Part shown: one piece after another, positions 1 to 6,371 of the stretch
Layout of the letters: each line of letters begins with the position of its first letter
How positions within the stretch are numbered: position 1 is the stretch's first letter
NCBI RefSeq assembly: GCF_020217005.1
Contig: NZ_JAIWOI010000035.1
Coordinates: forward strand, 1 to 10,000
Direction: 5' to 3'
Length of the DNA stretch: 10,000 nucleotides
From: Rheinheimera sp.
GTDB lineage: Bacteria > Pseudomonadota > Gammaproteobacteria > Enterobacterales > Alteromonadaceae
The notes under the pieces: model-generated
The model's input: the letters and a program-made list of their open reading frames with translations, nothing else
Told to the model about the DNA's origin: nothing
Database searches by the model: none
Made by a program: the position numbers and the translations under genes

Positions 1-239
1 AAACTGTGTCCTCCCGTTTGGATGTAAAGCGCACTTTAGACAGCACACGTTTAAACGATGCTATGTACAAATTTGAACGGTACGAGCAAAAAATCGATTC
101 GCTGGAAGCTCAGGTTGAATCGTACGATTTAGGTAAAAAGACTTTAAAAGATGAGTTTGCAGAATTGGCCTCATCTGACAAAATCGATAACGAACTGGCT
201 GAATTAAAAGCTAAAATGTCTAAAAAAGATAACGCCTGA
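1..239 (+). CDS. pspA: Phage shock protein A, C-terminal part (5' end outside window)
   Basis: PspA is a peripheral inner-membrane coiled-coil protein of the ESCRT-III/Vipp1 family. It guards membrane integrity, and in enterobacteria it also inhibits the sigma-54 activator PspF. Only about the last 78 residues are visible, read in the frame starting at base 3. They match the C-terminal part of E. coli PspA as I recall it: a segment like 'DVKRTLDS..LNDAMYKFERYEQKID' followed by 'SLEAQVES', 'LKDEFAEL' and a terminal 'ELAELKAKM'. The sequence is charged and heptad-like, as expected for the late helices. The stop at 237-239 lies inside a perfect hairpin, and pspB follows 25 nt later. The GTG at base 6 is internal and is not the true start. 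The promoter and pspF lie outside the window, so regulation cannot be read here. Confidence 0.95.
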   Translation, partial: TVSSRLDVKRTLDSTRLNDAMYKFERYEQKIDSLEAQVESYDLGKKTLKDEFAELASSDKIDNELAELKAKMSKKDNA

Positions 240-253
240 TTATCAGGCGTTAT
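229..253 (+). promoter_or_regulatory. Perfect intercistronic hairpin between pspA and pspB
   Basis: Bases 229-240 (ATAACGCCTGAT) are the exact reverse complement of 242-253, with a single T between them. In RNA this would fold into a stem of about 10-11 bp with a small loop. The left arm contains the last sense codons and the TGA of pspA. The right arm ends one base before the AGGAG Shine-Dalgarno (254-258) of pspB. No T-run follows, so it is not a standard intrinsic terminator. Likely roles, by inference, are 3'-end protection of a pspA transcript, partial attenuation, or control of pspB translation, any of which would make PspA more abundant than PspB and PspC. Confidence 0.7.
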
Positions 254-264
254 AGGAGCTAAAG

Positions 265-501
265 ATGGAAATTACTGAGGTCATTGGTGTACCGCTCATT
301 GTATTCATGATTTTTGTGGCACCGCTGTGGGTCTTTATGCACTACAGAAGCAAAAACAAAATTGGTGAAGGTTTGGGTGACAGTGAATTGGCTCAACTGA
401 ATGAGTTGTCTCATCGCGCCGAGAAAATGGCGGACCGCATCAAAACGCTGGAAGCGATTTTGGATGCGGAGTCACCAAAATGGAGAGAGAAGCATGACTA
501 A
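265..501 (+). CDS. pspB: Phage shock protein B
   Basis: PspB is a small inner-membrane protein that works with PspC to sense envelope stress and, in enterobacteria, to draw PspA away from PspF. The 78-residue product is close to the usual length of about 75. One hydrophobic segment lies at about residues 6-27 ('VIGVPLIVFMIFVAPLWVF'). A charged amphipathic helix follows at about 40-70 ('LNELSHRAEKMADRIKTLE'), which fits the expected C-terminal cytoplasmic coiled coil. The start at 265 has a strong AGGAG at 254-258. The gene sits between pspA and pspC, and its last 8 nt (494-501) overlap the start of pspC, which suggests translational coupling. Identification rests on length, topology and position and is firm. 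Confidence 0.95.
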   Translation: MEITEVIGVPLIVFMIFVAPLWVFMHYRSKNKIGEGLGDSELAQLNELSHRAEKMADRIKTLEAILDAESPKWREKHD

Positions 502-904
502 AATACGCAAAGAGCTGTTGCGGGATGACCGCAACGGCAAACTGGCCGGGGTCTGTGCAGGTATTGCAGACTACTTCGGCTGGGAAGTCTGGCTGGTACG
601 GTTGATCGTGGTCACTTCGGTATTGTTAGGTTTGGGTGGTTTGTTGCCTGTTTTGTACGTAGCAGCCTGGTTTATTCTTGAGAAGAAGTCAGTGTATGAA
701 GCGAAAAAGGGGATGACAGAGCCATCTTATGATGAGCGCCCGATAGAAGTGAAAACCCGCGTTTGGCAACGGGGTGAAGTACCAAAATCAGCCTTACATC
801 ATCTGGTGAATCAGTTTAATAGTCTGGAATTACGTTTACGCGATATGGAAACCCATGTCACCTCTGCCAAGTTTCAACTGAACAGAGAAATCAGCAAGTT
901 ATAG
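494..904 (+). CDS. pspC: Phage shock protein C (PspC-domain membrane protein)
   Basis: PspC is an inner-membrane partner of PspB in the envelope-stress response. I chose ATG 494 because it is preceded by a GA-rich Shine-Dalgarno (482-490), overlaps the pspB stop, and gives 136 residues that begin with the classic PspC-domain N-terminus. The open frame extends upstream only as an out-of-frame overlap with pspB. The PspC domain covers about residues 5-62: 'LLRDDRNGKLAGVCAGIADYF', then 'W..WLVRL', then a hydrophobic stretch at about 35-62 ('LIVVTSVLLGLGGLLPVLYV'). The C-terminal part (about 65-136) is soluble and charged, with a probable helix near 'LVNQFNSLELRLRDMETHV'. E. coli PspC is about 119 residues, so this tail is somewhat longer. 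No pspD or pspE follows; ycjX begins 49 nt later. Confidence 0.95.
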   Translation: MTKIRKELLRDDRNGKLAGVCAGIADYFGWEVWLVRLIVVTSVLLGLGGLLPVLYVAAWFILEKKSVYEAKKGMTEPSYDERPIEVKTRVWQRGEVPKSALHHLVNQFNSLELRLRDMETHVTSAKFQLNREISKL

Positions 905-953
905 TTTTAGCCCAGACAGAATTTGTCGAAAAGACGCCAACTAGGAACACAGC

Positions 954-2333
954 ATGGATTGGTTACAAAAGGCGCGCTGGCATTCAGAACAACTGACAAA
1001 GCGCACCTTTCACCGTCAGCTCAGGTTGGGGGTGACAGGTTTAAGTGGCGCAGGCAAAACTGCGCTTCTGACCGCCATGGTGCATCAACTGACACAAAGC
1101 AATTCATCTGTTTTGCCGTTTTTTTCTGTGATGCAACAGCGCTGGTTAGGCGCTCGCATTGATCAGAATCAGTCTCCACAGTTGCCGCGATTTAGCTTTG
1201 AGAAAAACTTAAGTTATCTGCAGCAACAACCTGCCCGCTGGCCCCCTTCTACAGTCGGCTGGAGCCAGTTGACTCTGGCGCTGAGGTATCAACCTGAATC
1301 TGGCTTGCGTGCCCGTTTTCAGGATTATCAGGACACCGAACTAGTGCTGGTGGATTATCCGGGCGAATGGCTGCTGGATTTACCCATGCTGCAGCAAAGT
1401 TACCGGCAGTGGTGCGAACAAAGCTGGACTTTGTTTGCAAAGCCCCATCGGATAGCCGCAGCGCAAGACTTTCAACAGCGTTTACAAGGCGTTGATTTAA
1501 ATGACACTTCAGTACTGTCTGTGCAGGATTTGTGCAGTGATTACTGTGCTTTACTGCGTCGTTTTCGTGATTTGGCCGGAGCTTATTTAAATCAACCCGG
1601 CCGGTTACTGGTGCCTGGTGAATTTGAAGGCACGCCTTTGTTGCAGCTATTGCCTTTGTTGCCAGAGCAGTTGGATCAAGGGGGGGCTTTGGTCGATTTA
1701 ATGCAAAAGCAGTTTGCCAATTACCAAAGCAAAGTGATTGAGCCTTTCTATCAGCAGTACTTTTCAGCCTTAGACCGTCAGGTGGTGCTGGTGGATATTT
1801 TGGGTGCTCTGAACGCCGGAGAGTCAGCATTATTAGAGTTAAAACAGAGCCTGTTATTGATTTTGCAGAGTTTTGATTATGGCCCTGAACATTGGCTGCG
1901 GCGTATTTTTAAGCCCCGGATTAGCAAAGTGTTGTTCGCAGCGAGCAAGGCCGATCATGTCACACCGGATCAGCATCAGGCGCTCATTTTATTGCTGCAA
2001 CAGTTGTTGCTGCAGCATCTGCAGACTGTAAAGTTTCAGCTCTGTCCTTATGAAGTCATGGCGATAGCTGCTATTAAAGCCAGTGAAGCTGGTTTTGTGA
2101 TACAAAATGGTCAGCAACTGCCTTGTCTACGAGGGCGCAGTGCCACGACGGGTGAAGCTCTGACTTATTATCCTGGAGATGTGCCACGATACTGGCCTGA
2201 TCATCAGCTTTTTACCAAACATCATTTTGACTTTCAGTCTCTGGCACCTCTGCCATGGCCTCAACAGCACCTGCTTGGTCATATTCGTATGGATCATCTG
2301 CTGGAGTACCTGTTAGGAGATAAACTGACATGA
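954..2333 (+). CDS. ycjX: YcjX-like P-loop GTPase-type stress protein (DUF463 family)
   Basis: This is a member of the YcjX/DUF463 family of Ras-like P-loop proteins commonly encoded with psp genes; its exact cellular task is not settled. The 459-residue product is near the E. coli length of about 465. A Walker A/G1 motif, GLSGAGKT, lies at residues 29-36. A G3-like D-Y-P-G lies at 134-137, within 'VDYPGEWLLDLPML', a strongly conserved family block. A G4-like S-K-A-D lies at 331-334 in 'AASKADHVTPDQH'. Near the C-terminus 'YYPGDVP' and a terminal 'LLGDKLT' also match E. coli YcjX as I recall it. No membrane segment or signal peptide is seen. AGGA at 943-946 supports the start at 954. The TGA at 2331 overlaps the ycjF ATG (ATGA), which implies coupled translation. 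Membership of the psp operon suggests an envelope-stress role. Confidence 0.93.
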   Translation: MDWLQKARWHSEQLTKRTFHRQLRLGVTGLSGAGKTALLTAMVHQLTQSNSSVLPFFSVMQQRWLGARIDQNQSPQLPRFSFEKNLSYLQQQPARWPPSTVGWSQLTLALRYQPESGLRARFQDYQDTELVLVDYPGEWLLDLPMLQQSYRQWCEQSWTLFAKPHRIAAAQDFQQRLQGVDLNDTSVLSVQDLCSDYCALLRRFRDLAGAYLNQPGRLLVPGEFEGTPLLQLLPLLPEQLDQGGALVDLMQKQFANYQSKVIEPFYQQYFSALDRQVVLVDILGALNAGESALLELKQSLLLILQSFDYGPEHWLRRIFKPRISKVLFAASKADHVTPDQHQALILLLQQLLLQHLQTVKFQLCPYEVMAIAAIKASEAGFVIQNGQQLPCLRGRSATTGEALTYYPGDVPRYWPDHQLFTKHHFDFQSLAPLPWPQQHLLGHIRMDHLLEYLLGDKLT

Positions 2334-3343
2334 CAGACTTAAAACAAGCGAAACACTTTAAAGGAGCAGATTTTATCGGCTCTGATGCGGTCTCAGAATT
2401 GCCCGTAACTCAAGCGCAGCAGTTTGAGCAGGCCGATTTTGTAGTTGAACCCCAAATTGAACCGGAGCAACCAAAACGCCAGCCTCTGTCTGCCCTGATA
2501 TGGGCTGGGATCAGCAGTGTTGTGCTGTTAGTGGCTGTAGCTTTGTATAGCGCGTTGACAACGATCCAACAGGCTTTCACAGAGCCTGGTATCAGCACTG
2601 TGCTGGACGCATTATTTTGCGCAGCTTTAGTCAGCTTAGGTAGCTTGTTGATGGCTCGCGAATGGCGTTTATTGCGGCGCTTAGCCAAAACCCGCAAATG
2701 GCAGCAGGCGCATCAACGTATTCATGCCAGCATCCAATACGGTGAAGCAGAGCAGCTTTGCCTGGATATTGCCGCTGTATTACCCGAATCAACACAACAG
2801 GATGTGGCGGACTGGAAAGCGCAAAAACAGCCAGAACATAGCGACCAGGAACTGCTGGCTCTGTTTGAACTCAGGGTGCTTAGTAAAGCTGATGTGCAAG
2901 CCAGTCAACAGATCCATCAGGCTGCTGCAGATGCAGCCATGGCAGTGGCTATCAGTCCTTTTGCCCTGACTGATATGCTGCTGGTGGTATGGAGAACCAG
3001 TAAATTATTGCGTCAAATGGCTGAAATCTACGGTGCCTCTTTAGGACAACTGCGAAGTCTGATCCTAATCAAAAGGCTATTTGCTGCTTTGTTATGGGCT
3101 GGCAGTTCGGAGCTGGCACTGGATCTTGGTTCAGATCTGTTGGGTGCTGAACTGACAAGTAAATTATCGATGCGCTCAGGGCAGGGCTTAATAGCGGGTC
3201 TGCTGGTTGCCCGTTTAGGTTTAGCTGCGCAGCAGTTGCTTCGTCCCTTGCCACTAGCGAAAAGCCAGAAACTAAGTCTGCTGGATCTGGGCAAAGCCCT
3301 GGTGCGACGTTTGCTGGGCAAGGCTGAACCTTTGTCAACTTAA
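2330..3343 (+). CDS. ycjF: YcjF family inner-membrane protein (TIGR01620/DUF697 type)
   Basis: YcjF is an inner-membrane protein of unknown biochemical role, almost always encoded next to YcjX and often behind psp genes. The 337-residue product is slightly shorter than E. coli YcjF (about 353). An N-terminal soluble part (1-50) contains a conserved-looking 'FKGADFIGSDAV' and is rich in Q, E and P. Two membrane segments follow at about 54-76 ('ALIWAGISSVVLLVAVALYSAL') and 89-109 ('STVLDALFCAALVSLGSLLM'), then a basic stretch 'REWRLLRRLAKTRKW'. The C-terminal half (about 195-320) has hydrophobic Ala/Leu-rich helices, including 'AVAISPFALTDMLLVVWR', which is typical of DUF697. Its ATG overlaps the ycjX stop, with AGGAGA at 2315-2320 as ribosome-binding site. 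It is the last gene of the psp cluster. Confidence 0.92.
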   Translation: MTDLKQAKHFKGADFIGSDAVSELPVTQAQQFEQADFVVEPQIEPEQPKRQPLSALIWAGISSVVLLVAVALYSALTTIQQAFTEPGISTVLDALFCAALVSLGSLLMAREWRLLRRLAKTRKWQQAHQRIHASIQYGEAEQLCLDIAAVLPESTQQDVADWKAQKQPEHSDQELLALFELRVLSKADVQASQQIHQAAADAAMAVAISPFALTDMLLVVWRTSKLLRQMAEIYGASLGQLRSLILIKRLFAALLWAGSSELALDLGSDLLGAELTSKLSMRSGQGLIAGLLVARLGLAAQQLLRPLPLAKSQKLSLLDLGKALVRRLLGKAEPLST

Positions 3344-3367
3344 CGCTACATCCCTGGGCGTTTTTCT
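3342..3367 (+). terminator. Weak candidate terminator after ycjF
   Basis: AACGC at 3342-3346, overlapping the ycjF stop, can pair with GCGTT at 3358-3362 across an 11-nt loop, followed by TTTTCTC-type sequence. The stem is only 5 bp and the loop is large, so efficiency is doubtful. Its position at the end of the psp cluster is the main argument for it. Confidence 0.4.
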
Positions 3368-3470
3368 CAAGAGTGGCGGTGTCAGTTCAGACCGTCAGAT
3401 GTCTATATGCCTTGTTGCTGATATAACCTTTTGTTTAGATGAATTAAAAAAACGCATAACAAGTAAATAC

Positions 3471-3593
3471 ATACCCAAAGTTATTGCTGCTGCAGCTAGG
3501 CGACAAGCAAGCGAGGCCCATACGCATGGTTGTCCTATGTGAATGGGGTGAGGAGTGCGGTCAGCAACGCTGCAGCTTCAGTACGAAGGGTAT
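3471..3593 (+). repeat. Structured dispersed repeat, copy A (megL leader)
   Basis: This 123-bp block is homologous to 6248-6371, in the same orientation, at roughly three-quarters identity by hand alignment. Its ends are inverted: ATACCC at 3471-3476 and GGGTAT at 3588-3593. Inside, GCTGCAGC at 3489-3496 can pair with GCTGCAGC at 3569-3576. CCCAT (3517-3521) pairs with ATGGG (3543-3547), enclosing GCATGG (3524-3529), loop TTGTC, CTATGT (3535-3540). CTTC and GAAG near the 3' end form another short stem. It ends 18 nt before the megL start, so any megL transcript made upstream must carry it. I recall similar intergenic repeats in marine gammaproteobacteria but cannot check a name. It codes for no recognisable protein. 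Confidence 0.8.
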
Positions 3594-3610
3594 CCAGCAA
3601 CAGGTGTTTT

Positions 3611-4813
3611 ATGAGCAAGCAGTACAGTCATCCTGATACGGTATGTATCCATGCCGGAAAAACCGGTTTAAACCCCCATGGCGCTTTAGCTACGCCTTTG
3701 TACCAGACCTCCACTTTTGTCTTTGATAGCGCCGAACAAGGCGCAGCGCGTTTTGCCGGCGAAGAGTCAGGTTATATCTACACCAGGCTAGGCAATCCAA
3801 CCACAAGAGAGCTGGAGCTGAAAGTTGCAGCTTTGGAGGGAATGGAAGATGCAGCGGCGACAGCCACTGGCATGGGCGCTGTCGCAGCTGCTACTATGGC
3901 TTTTTTGCAACAAGGTGATCATCTGATCGCCAGTAAAGCTATTTACGGCTGCAGCTTTGCACTGTTTAGCCATCAGTTTGCCCGCTATGGCATAGAGGTC
4001 AGTTTTGTGGATATGACAGACCACAAGGCTGTCAAACAAGCGCTTAAAGCCAATACCAAAATGATTTTTGCTGAAACGCCCATTAACCCGACTTTGACTG
4101 TGCTGGACTTAGAATTTATTGGCCAGTTTGCCAGGCAGCATCGACTGATTTCGGTGATCGACAATACCTTTCTGACCCCTTTGTTACAAAAGCCTGCCGA
4201 CTATGGCATAGACCTTGTGTTGCATAGTGCAACCAAGTATCTGAACGGCCACGGCGATGTGGTGGCTGGCATTATCGTCGGCAGCGCTGAGCGTATTACT
4301 CAGATCAAACTGACGACCTTAAAAGACATGGGGGCAACTATCAGTCCGCATGATGCCTGGCTGATTATCCGTGGTTTAAAAACTTTGTCGGTACGGATGG
4401 AGCGGCATTGCCGGAGTGCGCAAAAGGTGGCGGAATTCCTTGACGCTCATCCAGCAGTGGGGCAGGTGTATTACCCGGGGTTAAAGTCTCATCCGGGCTA
4501 TCAATTTATTGGCAAACAAATGAAAGCAGCAGGTGGTGTCTTAGCCTTTGAGCTCAATGGTAGTCTGGATGATGGCCGTTATTTTATTAATCAATGTAAG
4601 TTGTTCAGTCTTGCCGTCAGCCTTGGTGATGCCGAGTCACTTATACAGCATCCGGCTTCTATGACTCATAGTCCATACACAGCGCAAGAGCGCCAAATGG
4701 CAGGCATTAGTGATGGCTTAATCCGCATCTCCGTAGGGCTTGAGCATGTTGATGATATTATTGCTGATCTGGCTCAGGCGCTGACACTGATGCAGCAGCG
4801 CCAGCTGAGTTAA
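3611..4813 (+). CDS. megL: Methionine gamma-lyase (PLP-dependent, Cys/Met metabolism family)
   Basis: Methionine gamma-lyase splits L-methionine into methanethiol, 2-oxobutyrate and ammonia in the cytoplasm. The product has 400 residues (P. putida enzyme about 398) and is full length. The PLP-binding lysine is K209 in 'HSATKYLNGHGD'. C114 in 'IYGCSFAL' sits where the characteristic active-site cysteine of methionine gamma-lyases lies (Cys116 in P. putida), which argues against cystathionine gamma-synthase or beta-lyase. 'YIYTRLGNPTT' and the C-terminal 'SLGDAESLIQHPASMTHS' are also family hallmarks. I chose ATG 3611 because homology starts there and AGGTG (3602-3606) precedes it. The frame is open upstream, but that part lies in the structured repeat. 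The gene appears monocistronic. Cystathionine gamma-lyase activity remains possible. Confidence 0.9.
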   Translation: MSKQYSHPDTVCIHAGKTGLNPHGALATPLYQTSTFVFDSAEQGAARFAGEESGYIYTRLGNPTTRELELKVAALEGMEDAAATATGMGAVAAATMAFLQQGDHLIASKAIYGCSFALFSHQFARYGIEVSFVDMTDHKAVKQALKANTKMIFAETPINPTLTVLDLEFIGQFARQHRLISVIDNTFLTPLLQKPADYGIDLVLHSATKYLNGHGDVVAGIIVGSAERITQIKLTTLKDMGATISPHDAWLIIRGLKTLSVRMERHCRSAQKVAEFLDAHPAVGQVYYPGLKSHPGYQFIGKQMKAAGGVLAFELNGSLDDGRYFINQCKLFSLAVSLGDAESLIQHPASMTHSPYTAQERQMAGISDGLIRISVGLEHVDDIIADLAQALTLMQQRQLS

Positions 4814-4822
4814 GCTCTTTGT

Positions 4823-4840
4823 TGTAACTATTGCTTTACA
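4823..4840 (+). promoter_or_regulatory. TyrR box upstream of phhA
   Basis: TGTAAC-TATTGC-TTTACA matches the TyrR consensus TGTAAA-N6-TTTACA at 11 of 12 defined positions. It lies 10 nt after the megL stop and about 85 bp before the predicted phhA transcription start. That distance suits an upstream activator site, as for PhhR control of phhA in Pseudomonas. tyrR itself lies further along this window. Assignment is by consensus match, gene context and position. Confidence 0.8.
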
Positions 4841-4844
4841 AAAT

Positions 4845-4876
4845 TGACTGAGTTGACGTTCACGTCAACTCAGTCA
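4845..4876. repeat. Perfect 15-bp inverted repeat (32-bp palindrome)
   Basis: TGACTGAGTTGACGT at 4845-4859 is the exact reverse complement of 4862-4876, with TC between them. As RNA it gives a very stable hairpin of about 14 bp with a UUCA loop. No T-run follows on the + strand. On the - strand the hairpin would be followed by AATTTTGT, but no - strand gene ends here. It lies between the TyrR box and the candidate phhA promoter. It may end the megL transcript, stabilise its 3' end, or be an operator for a dimeric regulator. Confidence 0.75.
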
Positions 4877-4880
4877 TGGG

Positions 4881-4909
4881 TTAACAGCCGTTGTCCAATC
4901 CTCTAGTAT
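4881..4909 (+). promoter_or_regulatory. Candidate sigma-70 promoter for phhAB
   Basis: TTAACA at 4881-4886 (5 of 6 to TTGACA) and TAGTAT at 4904-4909 (4 of 6 to TATAAT) are spaced exactly 17 bp apart. Transcription would begin near 4916, leaving a leader of about 95 nt before phhA. The upstream TyrR box fits an activated promoter with a weak -10 element. This is motif-based inference. Confidence 0.45.
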
Positions 4910-5009
4910 CAGCCGCAACTAAAGGGCGATGCCCATTACCCAGGTCAAGTGCTTAGTTCCTATGCCTTTGGCCGCTTTGGGTAACATAACGAAAATACAA
5001 CAGGGTTCT

Positions 5010-5810
5010 ATGAGTAAATCAAGTAAATACGTATCGCATCAGTCGGACGAAGATGGCTTTATCCATTGGTCGGCGGAAGAAAATCAAATTTGGGCAGAGT
5101 TAATGCAGCGTCAGTTATCCTGCATTGAGGGTAAGGCTTGTGATGAGTATCTGGATGGACTGAAAAAACTCAATTTGCCTGTCGATCGTATTCCACAGCT
5201 GGCAGAAATTAACGCAGTGCTGGAGCCTGCCACTGGTTGGAAAGTGACTGAAGTACCTGCTTTGATTAGTTTTGATAGGTTTTTCCAACTGCTGGCGAAC
5301 AAAGAGTTCCCGGTCGCTACTTTTATCCGCAGCAGAGAAGAGTTTGATTACCTGCAGGAACCTGACGTCTTCCATGAAATCTTTGGTCATTGCGCCATGC
5401 TGACCCATCCGGCTTTTGCAGAATTTACTCATACTTACGGTAAATTAGGTTTGGCCGCGAGTAAAGAAGACAGGGTTTATCTGGCTCGTTTGTACTGGTT
5501 TACCATAGAGTTTGGTTTACTCAATAGCAAAGACGGCTTACGTATCTACGGAGGAGGTATTTTATCTTCTCCAGGTGAGACTCAATATGCCTTCAGCTCT
5601 GAAATACCTGAACGTAAAGCTTTTGATGCGTTGGACGTGCTACGCACACCTTACCGTATCGACATTATGCAGCCCGTGTATTTTATGATTAATTCGATTA
5701 ATGATTTGTTTGATGTATCCCAGTTGGATCTGATGGCTTTGGTACAACAAGCCCGTGCCTTGGGTTTGCATCCTGCTAAATTTCCGCCAAAAGAAAAAAA
5801 GGCCAGCTAA
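5010..5810 (+). CDS. phhA: Phenylalanine 4-monooxygenase (phenylalanine hydroxylase)
   Basis: This pterin-dependent non-heme iron enzyme oxidises L-phenylalanine to L-tyrosine with O2, the first step of phenylalanine breakdown. With the start at 5010 it has 266 residues, matching the compact bacterial form of about 262 that lacks a regulatory ACT domain. The iron ligands are visible as H122 and H127 in 'FHEIFGHC' and E167 in 'YWFTIEFGL'. 'PVATFIRSREEFDYLQEPD' and 'RIYGGGILSSPGET' are strongly conserved family blocks. Homology to Pseudomonas PhhA begins at about residue 7 ('YVSHQSDEDGFIHW'), which favours ATG 5010, with CAGGG at 5001-5005. An in-frame ATG at 4929 with AAGGG upstream would add 27 non-conserved residues. 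phhB follows after 27 nt, so the two genes are probably cotranscribed. Confidence 0.95.
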   Translation: MSKSSKYVSHQSDEDGFIHWSAEENQIWAELMQRQLSCIEGKACDEYLDGLKKLNLPVDRIPQLAEINAVLEPATGWKVTEVPALISFDRFFQLLANKEFPVATFIRSREEFDYLQEPDVFHEIFGHCAMLTHPAFAEFTHTYGKLGLAASKEDRVYLARLYWFTIEFGLLNSKDGLRIYGGGILSSPGETQYAFSSEIPERKAFDALDVLRTPYRIDIMQPVYFMINSINDLFDVSQLDLMALVQQARALGLHPAKFPPKEKKAS

Positions 5811-5837
5811 AAGCTGCCGATAACAGAGAAGATACCC

Positions 5838-6179
5838 ATGTCTGAACTAAAACAAGCCAAATGTGAAGCCTGCCGCGCCGACGCCCCAAAGGTATCGGAT
5901 GAAGAATTAGCTCAACTGATGCACCAGATCCCAGACTGGACTCCAATAGCCCGCGATGGCATTTTGCAGTTGGAGCGAGAGTTTAAGTTTAAGAACTTTA
6001 AACTGGCCTGGGCCTTTCATCAGAAAGTGGCTCAGTTGGCAGAGGACGAAGGGCATCACCCTGCTTTATTGCTGGAATGGGGCAAGCTGACAGTGACCTG
6101 GTGGTCACATTCAATTAAAGGCCTGCATAAAAACGATTTTATCTGTGCAGCTAAAACAGATGCGTTGTTAGCTTCTTAA
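5838..6179 (+). CDS. phhB: Pterin-4a-carbinolamine dehydratase
   Basis: PhhB dehydrates the 4a-carbinolamine pterin made by phenylalanine hydroxylase, which lets the cofactor be recycled. The 113-residue product has the usual size. The active-site block '[20 protein letters not shown]' contains H73-H74-P75, followed by '[13 protein letters not shown]' with the conserved later histidine and aspartate. The N-terminus has a C-E-A-C pair (about residues 9-12) in '[15 protein letters not shown]', common in bacterial PhhB proteins. A GAGAAG-type ribosome-binding site lies near 5825-5830. It follows phhA closely and is followed by a strong terminator, so phhAB is a two-gene unit. In some relatives this family also acts as DcoH-like cofactor; nothing here shows that. 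Confidence 0.95.
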   Translation: MSELKQAKCEACRADAPKVSDEELAQLMHQIPDWTPIARDGILQLEREFKFKNFKLAWAFHQKVAQLAEDEGHHPALLLEWGKLTVTWWSHSIKGLHKNDFICAAKTDALLAS

Positions 6180-6192
6180 CTTCGACTTTCAT

Positions 6193-6218
6193 GGCCTGCC
6201 TCTGCAGGCCTTTTCTTT
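6193..6218 (+). terminator. Intrinsic terminator of phhAB
   Basis: GGCCTGC (6193-6199), loop CTCT, GCAGGCC (6204-6210) form a perfect 7-bp GC-rich stem, followed by TTTTCTTT. It lies 14 nt after the phhB stop and separates phhAB from tyrR. Confidence 0.9.
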
Positions 6219-6247
6219 GTTGGTCCTTACTCCCTCTATACCCCCAT

Positions 6248-6371
6248 ACCCCAAAGTAATTGATGTTGCAGCAAGGCGACAAGTGAAAGAGTCCCCATGA
6301 ACATAGTTGTCCTATGTGATTGGGGCGAAAGAGCGCAGACAACGCCGCTGCGGCTTCAAGTACGAAGGGGT
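6248..6371 (+). repeat. Structured dispersed repeat, copy B (upstream of tyrR)
   Basis: This is the second copy of the element at 3471-3593. The outer arms are ACCCC (6248-6252) and GGGGT (6367-6371). GTTGCAGC (6265-6272) can pair with GCTGCGGC (6347-6354) using two G-U pairs. CCCCA (6293-6297) pairs with TGGGG (6321-6325), enclosing a perfect hairpin ACATAG (6301-6306), loop TTGTC, CTATGT (6312-6317). CTTC...GAAG near the 3' end is retained. It lies between the phhB terminator and a TyrR box that starts at the next base, so it is probably upstream of the tyrR promoter. No protein-coding signal is seen in it. Confidence 0.8.

Noticed and set aside
229..253. Intrinsic terminator between pspA and pspB
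   Set aside because: The hairpin is perfect but is followed by AGGAGC, not by a T-run, and pspB must be expressed from the same cluster.
905..953. A pspD or other small gene between pspC and ycjX
   Set aside because: The gap is only 49 nt and holds just the ycjX ribosome-binding site.
1249..1830. Long - strand open frame inside ycjX
   Set aside because: It is antisense to a well-supported gene, has low-complexity content with no recognisable domain, and no ribosome-binding site was noted.
3069..3338. - strand frames in ycjF that could be small genes
   Set aside because: They overlap the conserved DUF697 part of ycjF, and none has a family-like sequence.
3412..3460. megL promoter around TTGTTG/TATAAC/CATAAC
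   Set aside because: Several weak hexamers exist, but no pair has acceptable sequence and 16-18 bp spacing together.
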